A stretch of 15,486 nt of DNA, taken from the NCBI GenBank assembly GCA_900550385.1, contig URRZ01000050.1:1-15486 (forward strand). Reading direction: 5' to 3'. The number at the start of each line of letters is the position of its first letter. The stretch's first letter is position 1. The notes under the pieces were generated by a model. It made no database searches, was not told the origin of the DNA, and saw only the letters and a list, made by a program, of their open reading frames with translations. Source of the DNA: an uncultured Coriobacteriaceae bacterium. GTDB taxonomy: Bacteria; Actinomycetota; Coriobacteriia; Coriobacteriales; Eggerthellaceae. Below are positions 1 to 6,259 of this stretch, piece after piece. Position numbers and translations under genes: made by a program.

Positions 1-1
1 G

Positions 2-1285
2 GTGTTCCCCCTGCTCACCATCGTCTGCACGCAGCTGGTGGGCGCCGAGCAGGCGGGCATGTTCTCCATGGCGTTCATCACCGGCCTGCTACTGATGTTC
101 GTGGGCAACTACGGCGTGCGCACCTACCAGCTTTCCGATTTGAACGAGCAGCATTCGTTCTCGGATTACCAGGTCAACCGCCTGATCACCTGCATCCTCA
201 TGATGGCGCTGGGCTACGGCTACTGCCTCGTGCGCGGCTACGACAACACCATGTTCCTCATCTGCATGGGCGTGTACTTCTACAAGATGGTCGACGCTTT
301 GGCCGACGTGTACGAAGGGCGCCTGCAGCAGGTCGACAAGCTCTACCTCGCCGGCATCTCCCAGGCGTTCCGATCGGTCGTCGCGGTGGTGGTGTTCTCG
401 GCCTTCCTGTTCGTCACCCGCAACCTCGCCATCTCCAGCATCGCCATGGCGGTCGCCGCCGCGCTCTCGTTCGTGGTGCTGACCCTCCCGCTGGCGTTCT
501 TGGAGACGCCGAAATCGCGCCGTCTGAGCCTGGCCAGCGTGGGCGAGCTGTTCAAGCAGTGCTTCCCCCTGTTCATCGCGCTGTTCATGTACAACCTCAT
601 CGACAACATGCCCAAGTTCGTGATGGAGGGCATGCTCCCCTACGAGAACCAGCTGTACTTCAACGCGCTGTACTTCCCCGCCCACGCGCTGCTCCTCACC
701 GTGCAGGTGGTGTACAAGCCGCAGCTGGTGCGCATCGCCAACGTGTGGGCGCAGGCCAAGCGCAAGCGCTTCGACATCATCATCATCGCCATGCTGCTTT
801 TGGTGCTGGGCCTCACCGTGGCGCTGATGTTCATCATGAGCACCGTCGGCATCCCCGTCCTGGGCTTCCTCTACGGCATCGATTTCGAGGACTACCGGGG
901 GCTGAGCCTCATCATGGTGGCGGCCGGCGGCGTCACCGCTGCGATCGACTTCCTGTACCAGATCGTCACGGTGCTGCGCAAGCAGGGATCGGTCATGAAG
1001 CTGTACCTGGTGACCTTCGGGTTCTCGCTGTTCATCCCGCTGCTGCTCATCGGGTTCACGCAGCTGCCCGGCGCCGTGCTGAGCTACCTGATCGTCATGT
1101 CCATCCTGCTCGTGCTGCTGGTATGGGAGTACCTGCGCATCCGCATGCAGATGTCGCGCGACCGCGCGGCCGCCGAGGCCGCCATGCAGCCCGACGAGCC
1201 GCGCCAGCGCCCCAGCCAGATCCGCGCCGAGAGGATCCGCCGCCGCTCTGTCATCGAGAAGCGCACAGGCAAGCACTCGAAGTAG
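2..1285 (+). CDS. Polysaccharide flippase (Wzx/MATE-like), 5' end missing
   Basis: The reading frame is open from the window edge, so the 427 residues seen are the C-terminal part of a longer protein; the GTG at position 2 is probably internal. The chain is a row of about eleven hydrophobic segments separated by short charged loops. It ends in a strongly basic, Arg-rich cytoplasmic tail of about 50 residues (from about residue 378). This layout fits the MOP-superfamily exporters that flip lipid-linked oligosaccharides across the inner membrane for surface polysaccharide assembly; full members have 12-14 membrane segments, so probably one or two (some 30-50 residues) are missing. No substrate can be named. 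The gene runs toward guaB and ends in the hairpin-rich gap that follows. I am confident it is a multispanning membrane protein, less so of the exact family. Confidence 0.75.
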   Translation: MFPLLTIVCTQLVGAEQAGMFSMAFITGLLLMFVGNYGVRTYQLSDLNEQHSFSDYQVNRLITCILMMALGYGYCLVRGYDNTMFLICMGVYFYKMVDALADVYEGRLQQVDKLYLAGISQAFRSVVAVVVFSAFLFVTRNLAISSIAMAVAAALSFVVLTLPLAFLETPKSRRLSLASVGELFKQCFPLFIALFMYNLIDNMPKFVMEGMLPYENQLYFNALYFPAHALLLTVQVVYKPQLVRIANVWAQAKRKRFDIIIIAMLLLVLGLTVALMFIMSTVGIPVLGFLYGIDFEDYRGLSLIMVAAGGVTAAIDFLYQIVTVLRKQGSVMKLYLVTFGFSLFIPLLLIGFTQLPGAVLSYLIVMSILLVLLVWEYLRIRMQMSRDRAAAEAAMQPDEPRQRPSQIRAERIRRRSVIEKRTGKHSK

Positions 1286-1287
1286 CC

Positions 1288-1340
1288 CGCGAAAAAGGGC
1301 AGTCGCTATTATGTGAAAAAGAGACGGTCGCTTTTCACGC
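1288..1340. repeat. Tandem imperfect repeat pair, second copy a hairpin
   Basis: Two related units follow the flippase stop: 1289-1307 and 1313-1332. They share the pattern GAAAAAGNGNCNGTCGCT and are separated by ATTAT. The second unit also folds: GTGAAAA (1313-1319) pairs with TTTTCAC (1332-1338). In addition CGCGAAAA (1288-1295) can pair with TTTTCGCG (1341-1348), which would compete with the larger hairpin starting at 1345. Units built around GACGGTC flanked by A and T runs resemble dispersed intergenic repeats of high-GC bacteria, but that is recall, not a search. Confidence 0.55.
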
Positions 1341-1344
1341 TTTT

Positions 1345-1421
1345 CGCGCCCCAGAGACGAGAAACGCCCCCTTGGTTGGACTTCGGTCCACCAAAGGGGC
1401 GTTGAACGTCTCTGGGGCGCG
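1345..1421. terminator. Nested two-storey hairpin between convergent genes
   Basis: A perfect 15-bp outer stem (1345-1359 with 1407-1421) encloses a second stem: 1363-1370 pairs with 1396-1403, continued through 1372-1381 with 1386-1394 and one bulged base, and closed by a C-TTCG-G tetraloop at 1381-1386. It lies between the convergent flippase and guaB genes and could stop transcription from both sides. Neither side of the outer stem has a clean U run; only the inner stem, read on the minus strand, is followed by a pyrimidine-rich tract. A terminator role is therefore likely but not proven. Confidence 0.6.
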
Positions 1422-1446
1422 CATCGCCGCCGCTCAGCGTCGGCTC

Positions 1447-1474
1447 GTTCCGCGGTTCGACAGAACCGCGGAAC
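1447..1474 (-). terminator. Hairpin directly after guaB
   Basis: GTTCCGCGGTTC (1447-1458) and GAACCGCGGAAC (1463-1474) form a perfect 12-bp stem with a four-base loop, 6 nt past the guaB stop codon. No U tract follows on the minus strand, so it would be a U-less terminator or a 3'-end stabiliser. Confidence 0.6.
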
Positions 1475-1480
1475 ACCCTC

Positions 1481-3004
1481 CTAGCGCAGCGACACGTTGC
1501 TGGCGTAGGTGTTCTTGTCCTTCAGCACGACGTCGTGGGCGCCGCCCTCGACGATGGAGGTGGAGGACACCAGCGTGAGCTTGGCCTTGTCCTGGAACTC
1601 CTCGATGGTGAGCGCGCCGCAGTTGCACATGGTCGCCTTGATCTTGTACAGCGTCAGCGCCACGTTGTCCTTGAGCGAACCGGCGTAGGGCACGTAGGAG
1701 TCCACGCCCTCCTCGAAGGCGAGCGTCTTCTTGCCGCCCAGGTCGTAGCGGCCCCAGTTGCGGGCGCGCGCGGAGCCCTCGCCCCAGTACTCCTTCATGT
1801 AGGTGCCGTTGACCATCACCTTGTTCGACGGGCTCTCGTCGAAGCGGGCGAAGTAGCGGCCCAGCATCACGAAGTCGGCGCCCATCGCCAGCGCCAGCGA
1901 GATGTGGTGGTCGTACACGATGCCGCCGTCGGAGCAGATGGGCACGTAGATGCCGGTCTCCTTGAAGTACTCGTCGCGCGCCTTGGCGACCTCGATGACC
2001 GCCGTTGCCTGGCCGCGGCCGATGCCCTTGGTCTCGCGCGTGATGCAGATGGAGCCGCCGCCGATGCCGATCTTGATGAAGTCGGCGCCGGCCTCCGCGA
2101 GGAAGCGGAAGCCCTCGGCGTCCACGACGTTGCCCGCGCCGATCTTGACGGAGTCGCCGTAGTGTTCGCGCACCCAGTCGATGGTGATCTTCTGCCAGTC
2201 GGAGAAGCCTTCGGAGCTGTCGATGCACAGCACGTCGACGCCGGCGTCCACCAGCGCGGGGACGCGCTCGGCGAAGTCGCGGGAGTTGATGCCCGCGCCC
2301 ACCATGTAGCGCTTGTGGGCGTCCAGCATCTCGTTGGGGTTGGACTTATGGGAATCGTAGTCCTTGCGGAACACCAGGTACATCAGATGGTCGTTCTCGT
2401 CCACCACGGGCAGCGAGTTCAGCTTGTGATCCCAGATGATGTCGTTGGCGACCTTCAGCGTGGTGTCGGCGGGGGCGACGATCAGCTTCTCGCGCGGCGT
2501 CATGAAGTCGGCAACCTTCTCGTCCAGCGACATGCGGGACAGGCGGTAGTCGCGCTCGGTCACAATGCCCAGCAGCTTGCCGTGCGGGCCGCCGTCCTCG
2601 GTGACGGGCATGGTGGAATGTCCGAAGCGCTCCTTCAGCTCCACGACCTCGCCCAGCGTCATGTCGGGGCGCAGGTTCGCATCGCTCACCACGAAGCCCG
2701 CCTTGTAGTCCTTCACGCGCTTGACCATCGCGGCCTCTTCCTCGATGGTCTGGTTGCCGTAGATGAACGACAGGCCGCCCTCGGTGGCAAGCGCGACCGC
2801 CATGCGATCGTCGGAGACCGCCGCCATGATGGCCGACACCATGGGGATGTTCAGCGACAGCGGGCACTCCTCCTCGCCCTTGCGGTACTTCACCAGCGGG
2901 GTCTTCAGGTTGACGGACGTCGGAATGCACGTCGAAGGCGTGTGCCCAGGCACCAGCAGATACTCGTTGAACGTACGGGACGGCTCATCGTAATAGAATG
3001 CCAT
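1481..3004 (-). CDS. guaB: IMP dehydrogenase
   Basis: Oxidises IMP to XMP with NAD+, the committed step to GMP. The ATG at 3004 is chosen over one six codons upstream because AGGAG sits about 7 nt before it; this gives 507 residues. The barrel begins near the N-terminus, a CBS pair occupies about residues 95-220, and the catalytic loop GIGGGSICITRE carries Cys320. The mobile flap has Arg419-Tyr420 in NWGRYDLGG, followed by EEGVDSYVPYAG. The whole chain, including the start MAFYYDEP and the ends CNCGALTI and VEGGAHDVV, closely resembles from memory the well-studied Tritrichomonas foetus enzyme (Cys319, Arg418-Tyr419) more than the usual bacterial GuaB. It stands alone, without guaA. All catalytic residues are present, so it should be active. 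Confidence 0.96.
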   Translation of the reverse strand: MAFYYDEPSRTFNEYLLVPGHTPSTCIPTSVNLKTPLVKYRKGEEECPLSLNIPMVSAIMAAVSDDRMAVALATEGGLSFIYGNQTIEEEAAMVKRVKDYKAGFVVSDANLRPDMTLGEVVELKERFGHSTMPVTEDGGPHGKLLGIVTERDYRLSRMSLDEKVADFMTPREKLIVAPADTTLKVANDIIWDHKLNSLPVVDENDHLMYLVFRKDYDSHKSNPNEMLDAHKRYMVGAGINSRDFAERVPALVDAGVDVLCIDSSEGFSDWQKITIDWVREHYGDSVKIGAGNVVDAEGFRFLAEAGADFIKIGIGGGSICITRETKGIGRGQATAVIEVAKARDEYFKETGIYVPICSDGGIVYDHHISLALAMGADFVMLGRYFARFDESPSNKVMVNGTYMKEYWGEGSARARNWGRYDLGGKKTLAFEEGVDSYVPYAGSLKDNVALTLYKIKATMCNCGALTIEEFQDKAKLTLVSSTSIVEGGAHDVVLKDKNTYASNVSLR

Positions 3005-3069
3005 GGACGGACTCCTTCGCAAATCGGCGCATGCAGGACGTGGCGCTATTCAGCAGCCTGATTCAAGCT

Positions 3070-3075
3070 ATTATG
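3070..3075 (-). promoter_or_regulatory. Possible -10 box for guaB
   Basis: The minus strand reads CATAAT here, five of six matches to TATAAT, about 66 nt before the guaB start. I see no good -35 hexamer at 16-18 nt upstream, so the call is weak. The remaining gap to 3226 holds only the hairpin at 3177-3218 and GC-rich sequence. Confidence 0.3.
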
Positions 3076-3176
3076 CCACGCTGAACGCCGACCTGCGGGA
3101 AAACCGCGGCTAAACGGGATAAATTCACGTCGCGCGAAGCGAAGGGGCGATAACGCGCGAAGCCGGCTCGCCCGAT

Positions 3177-3218
3177 GCGCGCCCGCCCTTTTCAGCGGAG
3201 CTGGGCGAGCGGGCGCGC
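3177..3218 (-). terminator. Hairpin after the amino acid ABC operon
   Basis: GCGCGCCCGC (3177-3186) pairs perfectly with GCGGGCGCGC (3209-3218), 8 nt past the ATPase stop. A competing pairing joins GGGCGAG (3203-3209) to CTCGCCC (3221-3227), touching the stop codon. There is no U run, so termination strength is uncertain. Confidence 0.45.
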
Positions 3219-3226
3219 AACTCGCC

Positions 3227-4003
3227 CTACCCTTCCGCGTAATTCGACAGGAACGACTTGGTGCGCTGATGCTGCGGGTTGTCGATCACCTGGGCGGCGG
3301 GTCCTTCCTCCACGATGAAGCCGCCGTCCATGAACACGATGCGGTCGGCCACGTCGCGCGCGAAGCGCATCTCGTGCGTGACGATGACCATGGTCATGCG
3401 CTCGGCCGCCAGGTTGCGGATGACCTTCAGCACCTCCTTGGTGAGCTCGGGGTCCAGCGCGCTGGTGGGCTCGTCGAAGAACAGGATCTCGGGATCCATG
3501 GCCAGGGCGCGCGCGATGGCGACGCGCTGCTTCTGCCCGCCGGACAGCTCGCAGGGCACCATGTCCTCCTTGCCGGAAAGGCCCATCTTCGCAAGCAGGC
3601 TGCGCGCATGCTCCTCGGCCTGGGCGCGCGGGCGCTTCAGCACGCTCACCGGCGCATCCATCACGTTCTTCAGCACCGTGTAGTGCGGGAACAGGTTGAA
3701 GTCCTGGAACACCAGGCCGAAGCGCTCCTTCGCGCGCTTGACTGCGTCTTTCCCGGCGTACACAGCGCGCCCGTCCTGATCGCTCGCCACCTGCACGTCA
3801 CCGAACGACAGCGACCCGCCGTCGAGCGTCTCCAGGAGCGTGGCGCATCGCAGGAGCGTCGACTTGCCGCCGCCCGACGGCCCGATGATCGCCACGACCT
3901 CGCCCGGCATCACCGAAAGCGAGATGTCCTTCAAAACCTCGGTCTCCCCAAAGCTCTTGCGAGCATGCTCGAGGGACAGCAGCGGCAGTTGTTTTTCATC
4001 CAT
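3227..4003 (-). CDS. Polar amino acid ABC transporter, ATP-binding protein
   Basis: Energises uptake of an amino acid by the importer encoded just upstream. From the ATG at 4003 it has 258 residues, usual for the GlnQ/HisP/TcyC group. Visible motifs: Walker A GPSGGGKST from residue 41, Q-loop VFQDFN near 98-103, signature LSGGQ at 153-157, Walker B ILFFDE at 173-178 followed by the D-loop SALD, and switch His210 in VTHE. The start is set by GGAGAG about 7 nt upstream; a further ATG at 4045 in the same frame lacks a ribosome site. It is the last gene of the operon, 185 nt after the permease, and that gap holds a large stem-loop. The substrate cannot be read from the ATPase; glutamine, arginine or cystine are the common ones. 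Confidence 0.93.
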   Translation of the reverse strand: MDEKQLPLLSLEHARKSFGETEVLKDISLSVMPGEVVAIIGPSGGGKSTLLRCATLLETLDGGSLSFGDVQVASDQDGRAVYAGKDAVKRAKERFGLVFQDFNLFPHYTVLKNVMDAPVSVLKRPRAQAEEHARSLLAKMGLSGKEDMVPCELSGGQKQRVAIARALAMDPEILFFDEPTSALDPELTKEVLKVIRNLAAERMTMVIVTHEMRFARDVADRIVFMDGGFIVEEGPAAQVIDNPQHQRTKSFLSNYAEG

Positions 4004-4049
4004 TTCGAATCTCTCCGTTTCGAGTAAAGGAACGGGCGATGCCATGCAG

Positions 4050-4171
4050 CCGCGCCTCGCGAGGGGAGGGTTCGCGCGCAGCTTCCGCAGCCCCTTGAAC
4101 GCGATCGGAGATCGCGTTATTCAGAGGGCGAGGACCTGTTTGAGCACGAGCCCTCCCCTCGCGAGGCGCGG
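4050..4171. repeat. 21-bp inverted repeat with inner hairpin in the permease-ATPase gap
   Basis: Positions 4050-4070 and 4151-4171 are perfect inverted copies of 21 bp. The 80-nt interval contains a second stem, AACGCGATC (4098-4106) with GATCGCGTT (4110-4118), around a three-base loop. In the operon transcript this would be a branched stem-loop between permease and ATPase coding parts, suited to changing RNA stability or processing so that the genes are expressed unequally. No U tract follows, so a plain terminator is less likely. Confidence 0.7.
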
Positions 4172-4188
4172 TGGACCGAACGGTTTCC

Positions 4189-4842
4189 TTAATCGTGGTA
4201 GTACGACATCTTCTTCTCGATCCTGGTCAGGATCATCTCGACGACGAAGTTGAACACCCAGTAGATCACGCCGGCAAGCAGGTACGGCAGCATGCTCACC
4301 TGGGAGGCGGCCAGCGCCTTGGCCTGCGAGAACATCTCCATGATGCCGACGACGAACGCGAGCGAGGTGTCCTTGACCAGCGTGATGACCTCGTTGCTCA
4401 TGGCGGGCAGGATGCGTTTGACCACTTGGGGCAGGATGATCTTCAGAAACGTCTGGGCGCGCGTGTAGCCCAGCACTTCCGCCGCCTCGTACTGCCCGCG
4501 CGGGATCGACTGCAGGCCGCTGCGGTAGATCTCGCCGAAATAGGCCGCGTAGTTGATGATGAACCCGATGGAGCACGCCCAGTACTTCCAGTCGGACCCC
4601 AGCTGCATGCCCAGCAGGTAGTAGGGGCCGAACATCAGCGCCATCAGCTGCAGCATCAGCGGGGTGCCGCGCATGATGGAGATGTAGAAGCGCGTGACGA
4701 GCGCCAGCGGCTTGAACCTGCTCATGCGGCACAGCGCCACCACCACGCCCAGCGGCAGGGCGCCCACCAGCGTGGTGAAGAACACCTGCAGCGTCAGCAC
4801 CAAGCCCGAGCCCAGAAGCTCGAGCATCGTCGCCAATTCCAT
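4189..4842 (-). CDS. Polar amino acid ABC transporter, permease
   Basis: Inner-membrane channel subunit (HisM/GlnP family). The ATG at 4842 gives 217 residues, normal for the family, with AGAGGA about 6 nt upstream; the frame runs further up but without a ribosome site. Residues 10-38, 60-80, 88-104 and about 185-205 are hydrophobic. RGTPLMLQL (58-66) is the typical family motif, and the EAA loop that docks on the ATPase starts at about residue 119 with EAAEVLGYTRAQTFLKIILP. Only one permease gene is present, so the channel is probably a homodimer. It lies 183 nt after the binding-protein gene. Confidence 0.93.
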   Translation of the reverse strand: MELATMLELLGSGLVLTLQVFFTTLVGALPLGVVVALCRMSRFKPLALVTRFYISIMRGTPLMLQLMALMFGPYYLLGMQLGSDWKYWACSIGFIINYAAYFGEIYRSGLQSIPRGQYEAAEVLGYTRAQTFLKIILPQVVKRILPAMSNEVITLVKDTSLAFVVGIMEMFSQAKALAASQVSMLPYLLAGVIYWVFNFVVEMILTRIEKKMSYYHD

Positions 4843-4923
4843 GTGCTTCCTCTTTCCTAGCGGCGGCACGCCACCGCCTCGCCTGCACCCGCATCCGAGG
4901 CGGGCGCCTTCTCCCAGCGCAGA

Positions 4924-5010
4924 AGCGCGCCCATCCCAAGACGGGCGCGCTCCCAATCCCTACGGCAAGCAACGCGGGATGCCGACGGGCGGGGCGCATC
5001 ATCCCGCCCG
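4924..5010 (-). promoter_or_regulatory. Two hairpins in the binding protein-permease gap
   Basis: AGCGCGCCC (4924-4932) pairs with GGGCGCGCT (4943-4951), and CGGGCGGG (4986-4993) with CCCGCCCG (5003-5010). In the transcript both lie just downstream of the binding-protein stop codon. Strong hairpins in this position of ABC operons commonly protect the 5' mRNA segment or cause partial termination, giving more binding protein than membrane subunits. No U tracts are present, so the precise role is inferred. Confidence 0.5.
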
Positions 5011-5025
5011 ATCGCTATCGATTCC

Positions 5026-5883
5026 CTACTTCAGGACCCAGTTGTCGAACGACAGGCCGTACTCGGCGTACTTGTCGCACAGCTCCTGGACGGTGCCGTC
5101 CTCGTACATCTCCTTCAGCGTGTCGGTGACCGTCGCGGCAAAGTCCTCGTCGCCCTGCGCGAAGCCGACCGCGTAGTGCTCGGAGCTCAGCGTCTCGATG
5201 ATGACGTAGGCGTCGGGCTTGGCGGACATCTGGTAGTTGGCGATGGACAGGTCGCACGCCACGGCGTCAACCATGCCGGACTCCAGCTGCATGAACGCGT
5301 TGTTGTAGTCGCCGATGGTCTGCGGCGCGCCGCCGTTGAACGTGGCGGCGAGATCGGCGGCGTCGCCCTCGAGCACGTCGAGCGCCGCGGAATCGACCTG
5401 CGTCATGACCGTCTTGCCAGCCAGGCCGTCGGCATCGGCGATGCCGGAATCGGCCTTCACGACGATGACCTGCTCGTTGAGCATGTAGGGCTCGGAGAAC
5501 GTGTAGTCGTCCTCGCGGCCCTCCATGGTGAAGCCGTTCCAGATGCAGTTGATGGAGCCGCTGCTGAGCAGGGCGTCCTTAGCATCCCAATCGATGGCCG
5601 AAAGCTCCAGGCCCCAGCCGTTGCGCTCGGCGACCTCGGCGGCGAGGTCGAGGTCGAAGCCGGTGTACTCGCCGTCGTCGCCGACGAAGCCGTACGGCGG
5701 ATAGCCCTGATCGAAGCCGACGATCAGCGTGAAATCGCCGGACTCGGCGGACGTGGCCTCGTCGCCGCCCGCGCTTTGGGACTCGTTCGAACCGCCGGAG
5801 CAGCCCGCCAGCAGCGAGACCGACAGCGCCAGCATCGCGGCAGCTGCGATCAGCGCCCAGATCTTCTTCTTCGCCAAAACCAT
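5026..5883 (-). CDS. Amino acid ABC transporter, substrate-binding lipoprotein
   Basis: Surface-anchored receptor of the importer. The ATG at 5883 is preceded by GGGAAGGAA, giving 285 residues. Residues 1-27 are a lipoprotein signal: basic MVLAKKK, a hydrophobic stretch, then the lipobox LAGC with Cys28 as lipid site. A Gly/Ser/Glu linker runs to about residue 50. The rest is a family-3 solute-binding fold: FTLIVGFDQGYPPYGF at 51-66, TGFDLDLAAEVA at 74-84, and EGREDDYTFSEPY at 121-133, whose Arg123 is the usual ligand-carboxylate contact. It is the first gene of the operon and has its own promoter upstream. The specificity is unknown; polar amino acids or cystine are likely. Confidence 0.94.
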   Translation of the reverse strand: MVLAKKKIWALIAAAAMLALSVSLLAGCSGGSNESQSAGGDEATSAESGDFTLIVGFDQGYPPYGFVGDDGEYTGFDLDLAAEVAERNGWGLELSAIDWDAKDALLSSGSINCIWNGFTMEGREDDYTFSEPYMLNEQVIVVKADSGIADADGLAGKTVMTQVDSAALDVLEGDAADLAATFNGGAPQTIGDYNNAFMQLESGMVDAVACDLSIANYQMSAKPDAYVIIETLSSEHYAVGFAQGDEDFAATVTDTLKEMYEDGTVQELCDKYAEYGLSFDNWVLK

Positions 5884-6003
5884 GGTTCCTTCCCTCCCCG
5901 GCGCCGCAGCGCCTCGATCGCTTCCCGGGGCCGTCGCGTCCTCGTCCCTCGGGCCGAAGCCTCGCACGTGCGCGGCGGCTCCGTTTCACTCCATCACTCT
6001 ACC

Positions 6004-6015
6004 GTACTAAAGTAC
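6004..6015. promoter_or_regulatory. GTACT-AA-AGTAC dyad at the predicted start site
   Basis: A 12-bp dyad, two five-base arms around AA, lies 11-23 nt past the -10 box of the transporter promoter. As DNA it could be an operator for a repressor; as RNA it could form a small hairpin near the 5' end of the transcript. No regulator gene lies next to the operon. The 5' leader to the binding-protein ATG is about 135 nt and holds one further small stem (5900-5904 with 5909-5913) upstream of the ribosome site. Confidence 0.4.
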
Positions 6016-6026
6016 TTGCAGCGCAT

Positions 6027-6055
6027 ACTATGGTGCATGAGGGCACCCAAGTCAA
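6027..6055 (-). promoter_or_regulatory. Sigma-70-like promoter of the amino acid ABC operon
   Basis: On the minus strand, TTGACT (6055-6050) is followed after exactly 17 nt by CATAGT (6032-6027). These match the consensus in five and four of six bases. The predicted start is near 6020. It points into the binding-protein gene and is the best promoter in this gap. Confidence 0.6.
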
Positions 6056-6159
6056 GGGGAAATCGGATTCCTTTCGCGAACGCGGACGAGCATCGGGCCT
6101 GCGGCGACCCGCCCCGTCGTCGCAGCGAGAAAGCACGCCGACCCTCGGCAACCCCTCGG

Positions 6160-6215
6160 CAAGACAAAAGCGCCCCGTCCATCCAAGGCGATCGGACCTT
6201 GGCGGGACGGGGCGC
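6160..6215 (-). terminator. Rho-independent terminator of the M18 aminopeptidase
   Basis: GCGCCCCGTCC (6170-6180) pairs perfectly with 6205-6215, with an inner CCAAGG/CCTTGG pairing (6183-6188 with 6197-6202). On the minus strand the stem is followed by CTTTTGTCTTG, a proper U-rich tail. It begins about 45 nt past the gene's stop codon. Between it and the transporter promoter (6056-6159) I see nothing beyond a short CCTCGGCAA duplication. Confidence 0.82.
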
Positions 6216-6259
6216 GCCGGAGATCGGCGGCCGAAACGCCGGCGGAATGGCGGAATCCC

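Noticed and set aside
89..1276. 395-residue minus-strand open frame opposite the flippase
   Set aside because: His/Glu/Asp-rich shadow of membrane-protein codons, with no recognisable fold.
1535..3061. 508-residue plus-strand open frame opposite guaB
   Set aside because: The opposite strand encodes an unmistakable IMP dehydrogenase; this frame has low-complexity His/Val/Gly composition and no ribosome site.
4050..4171. Calling the inverted repeat a transposon or MITE
   Set aside because: No target-site duplication is visible at the ends and no second copy occurs in the window; listed as a repeat only.
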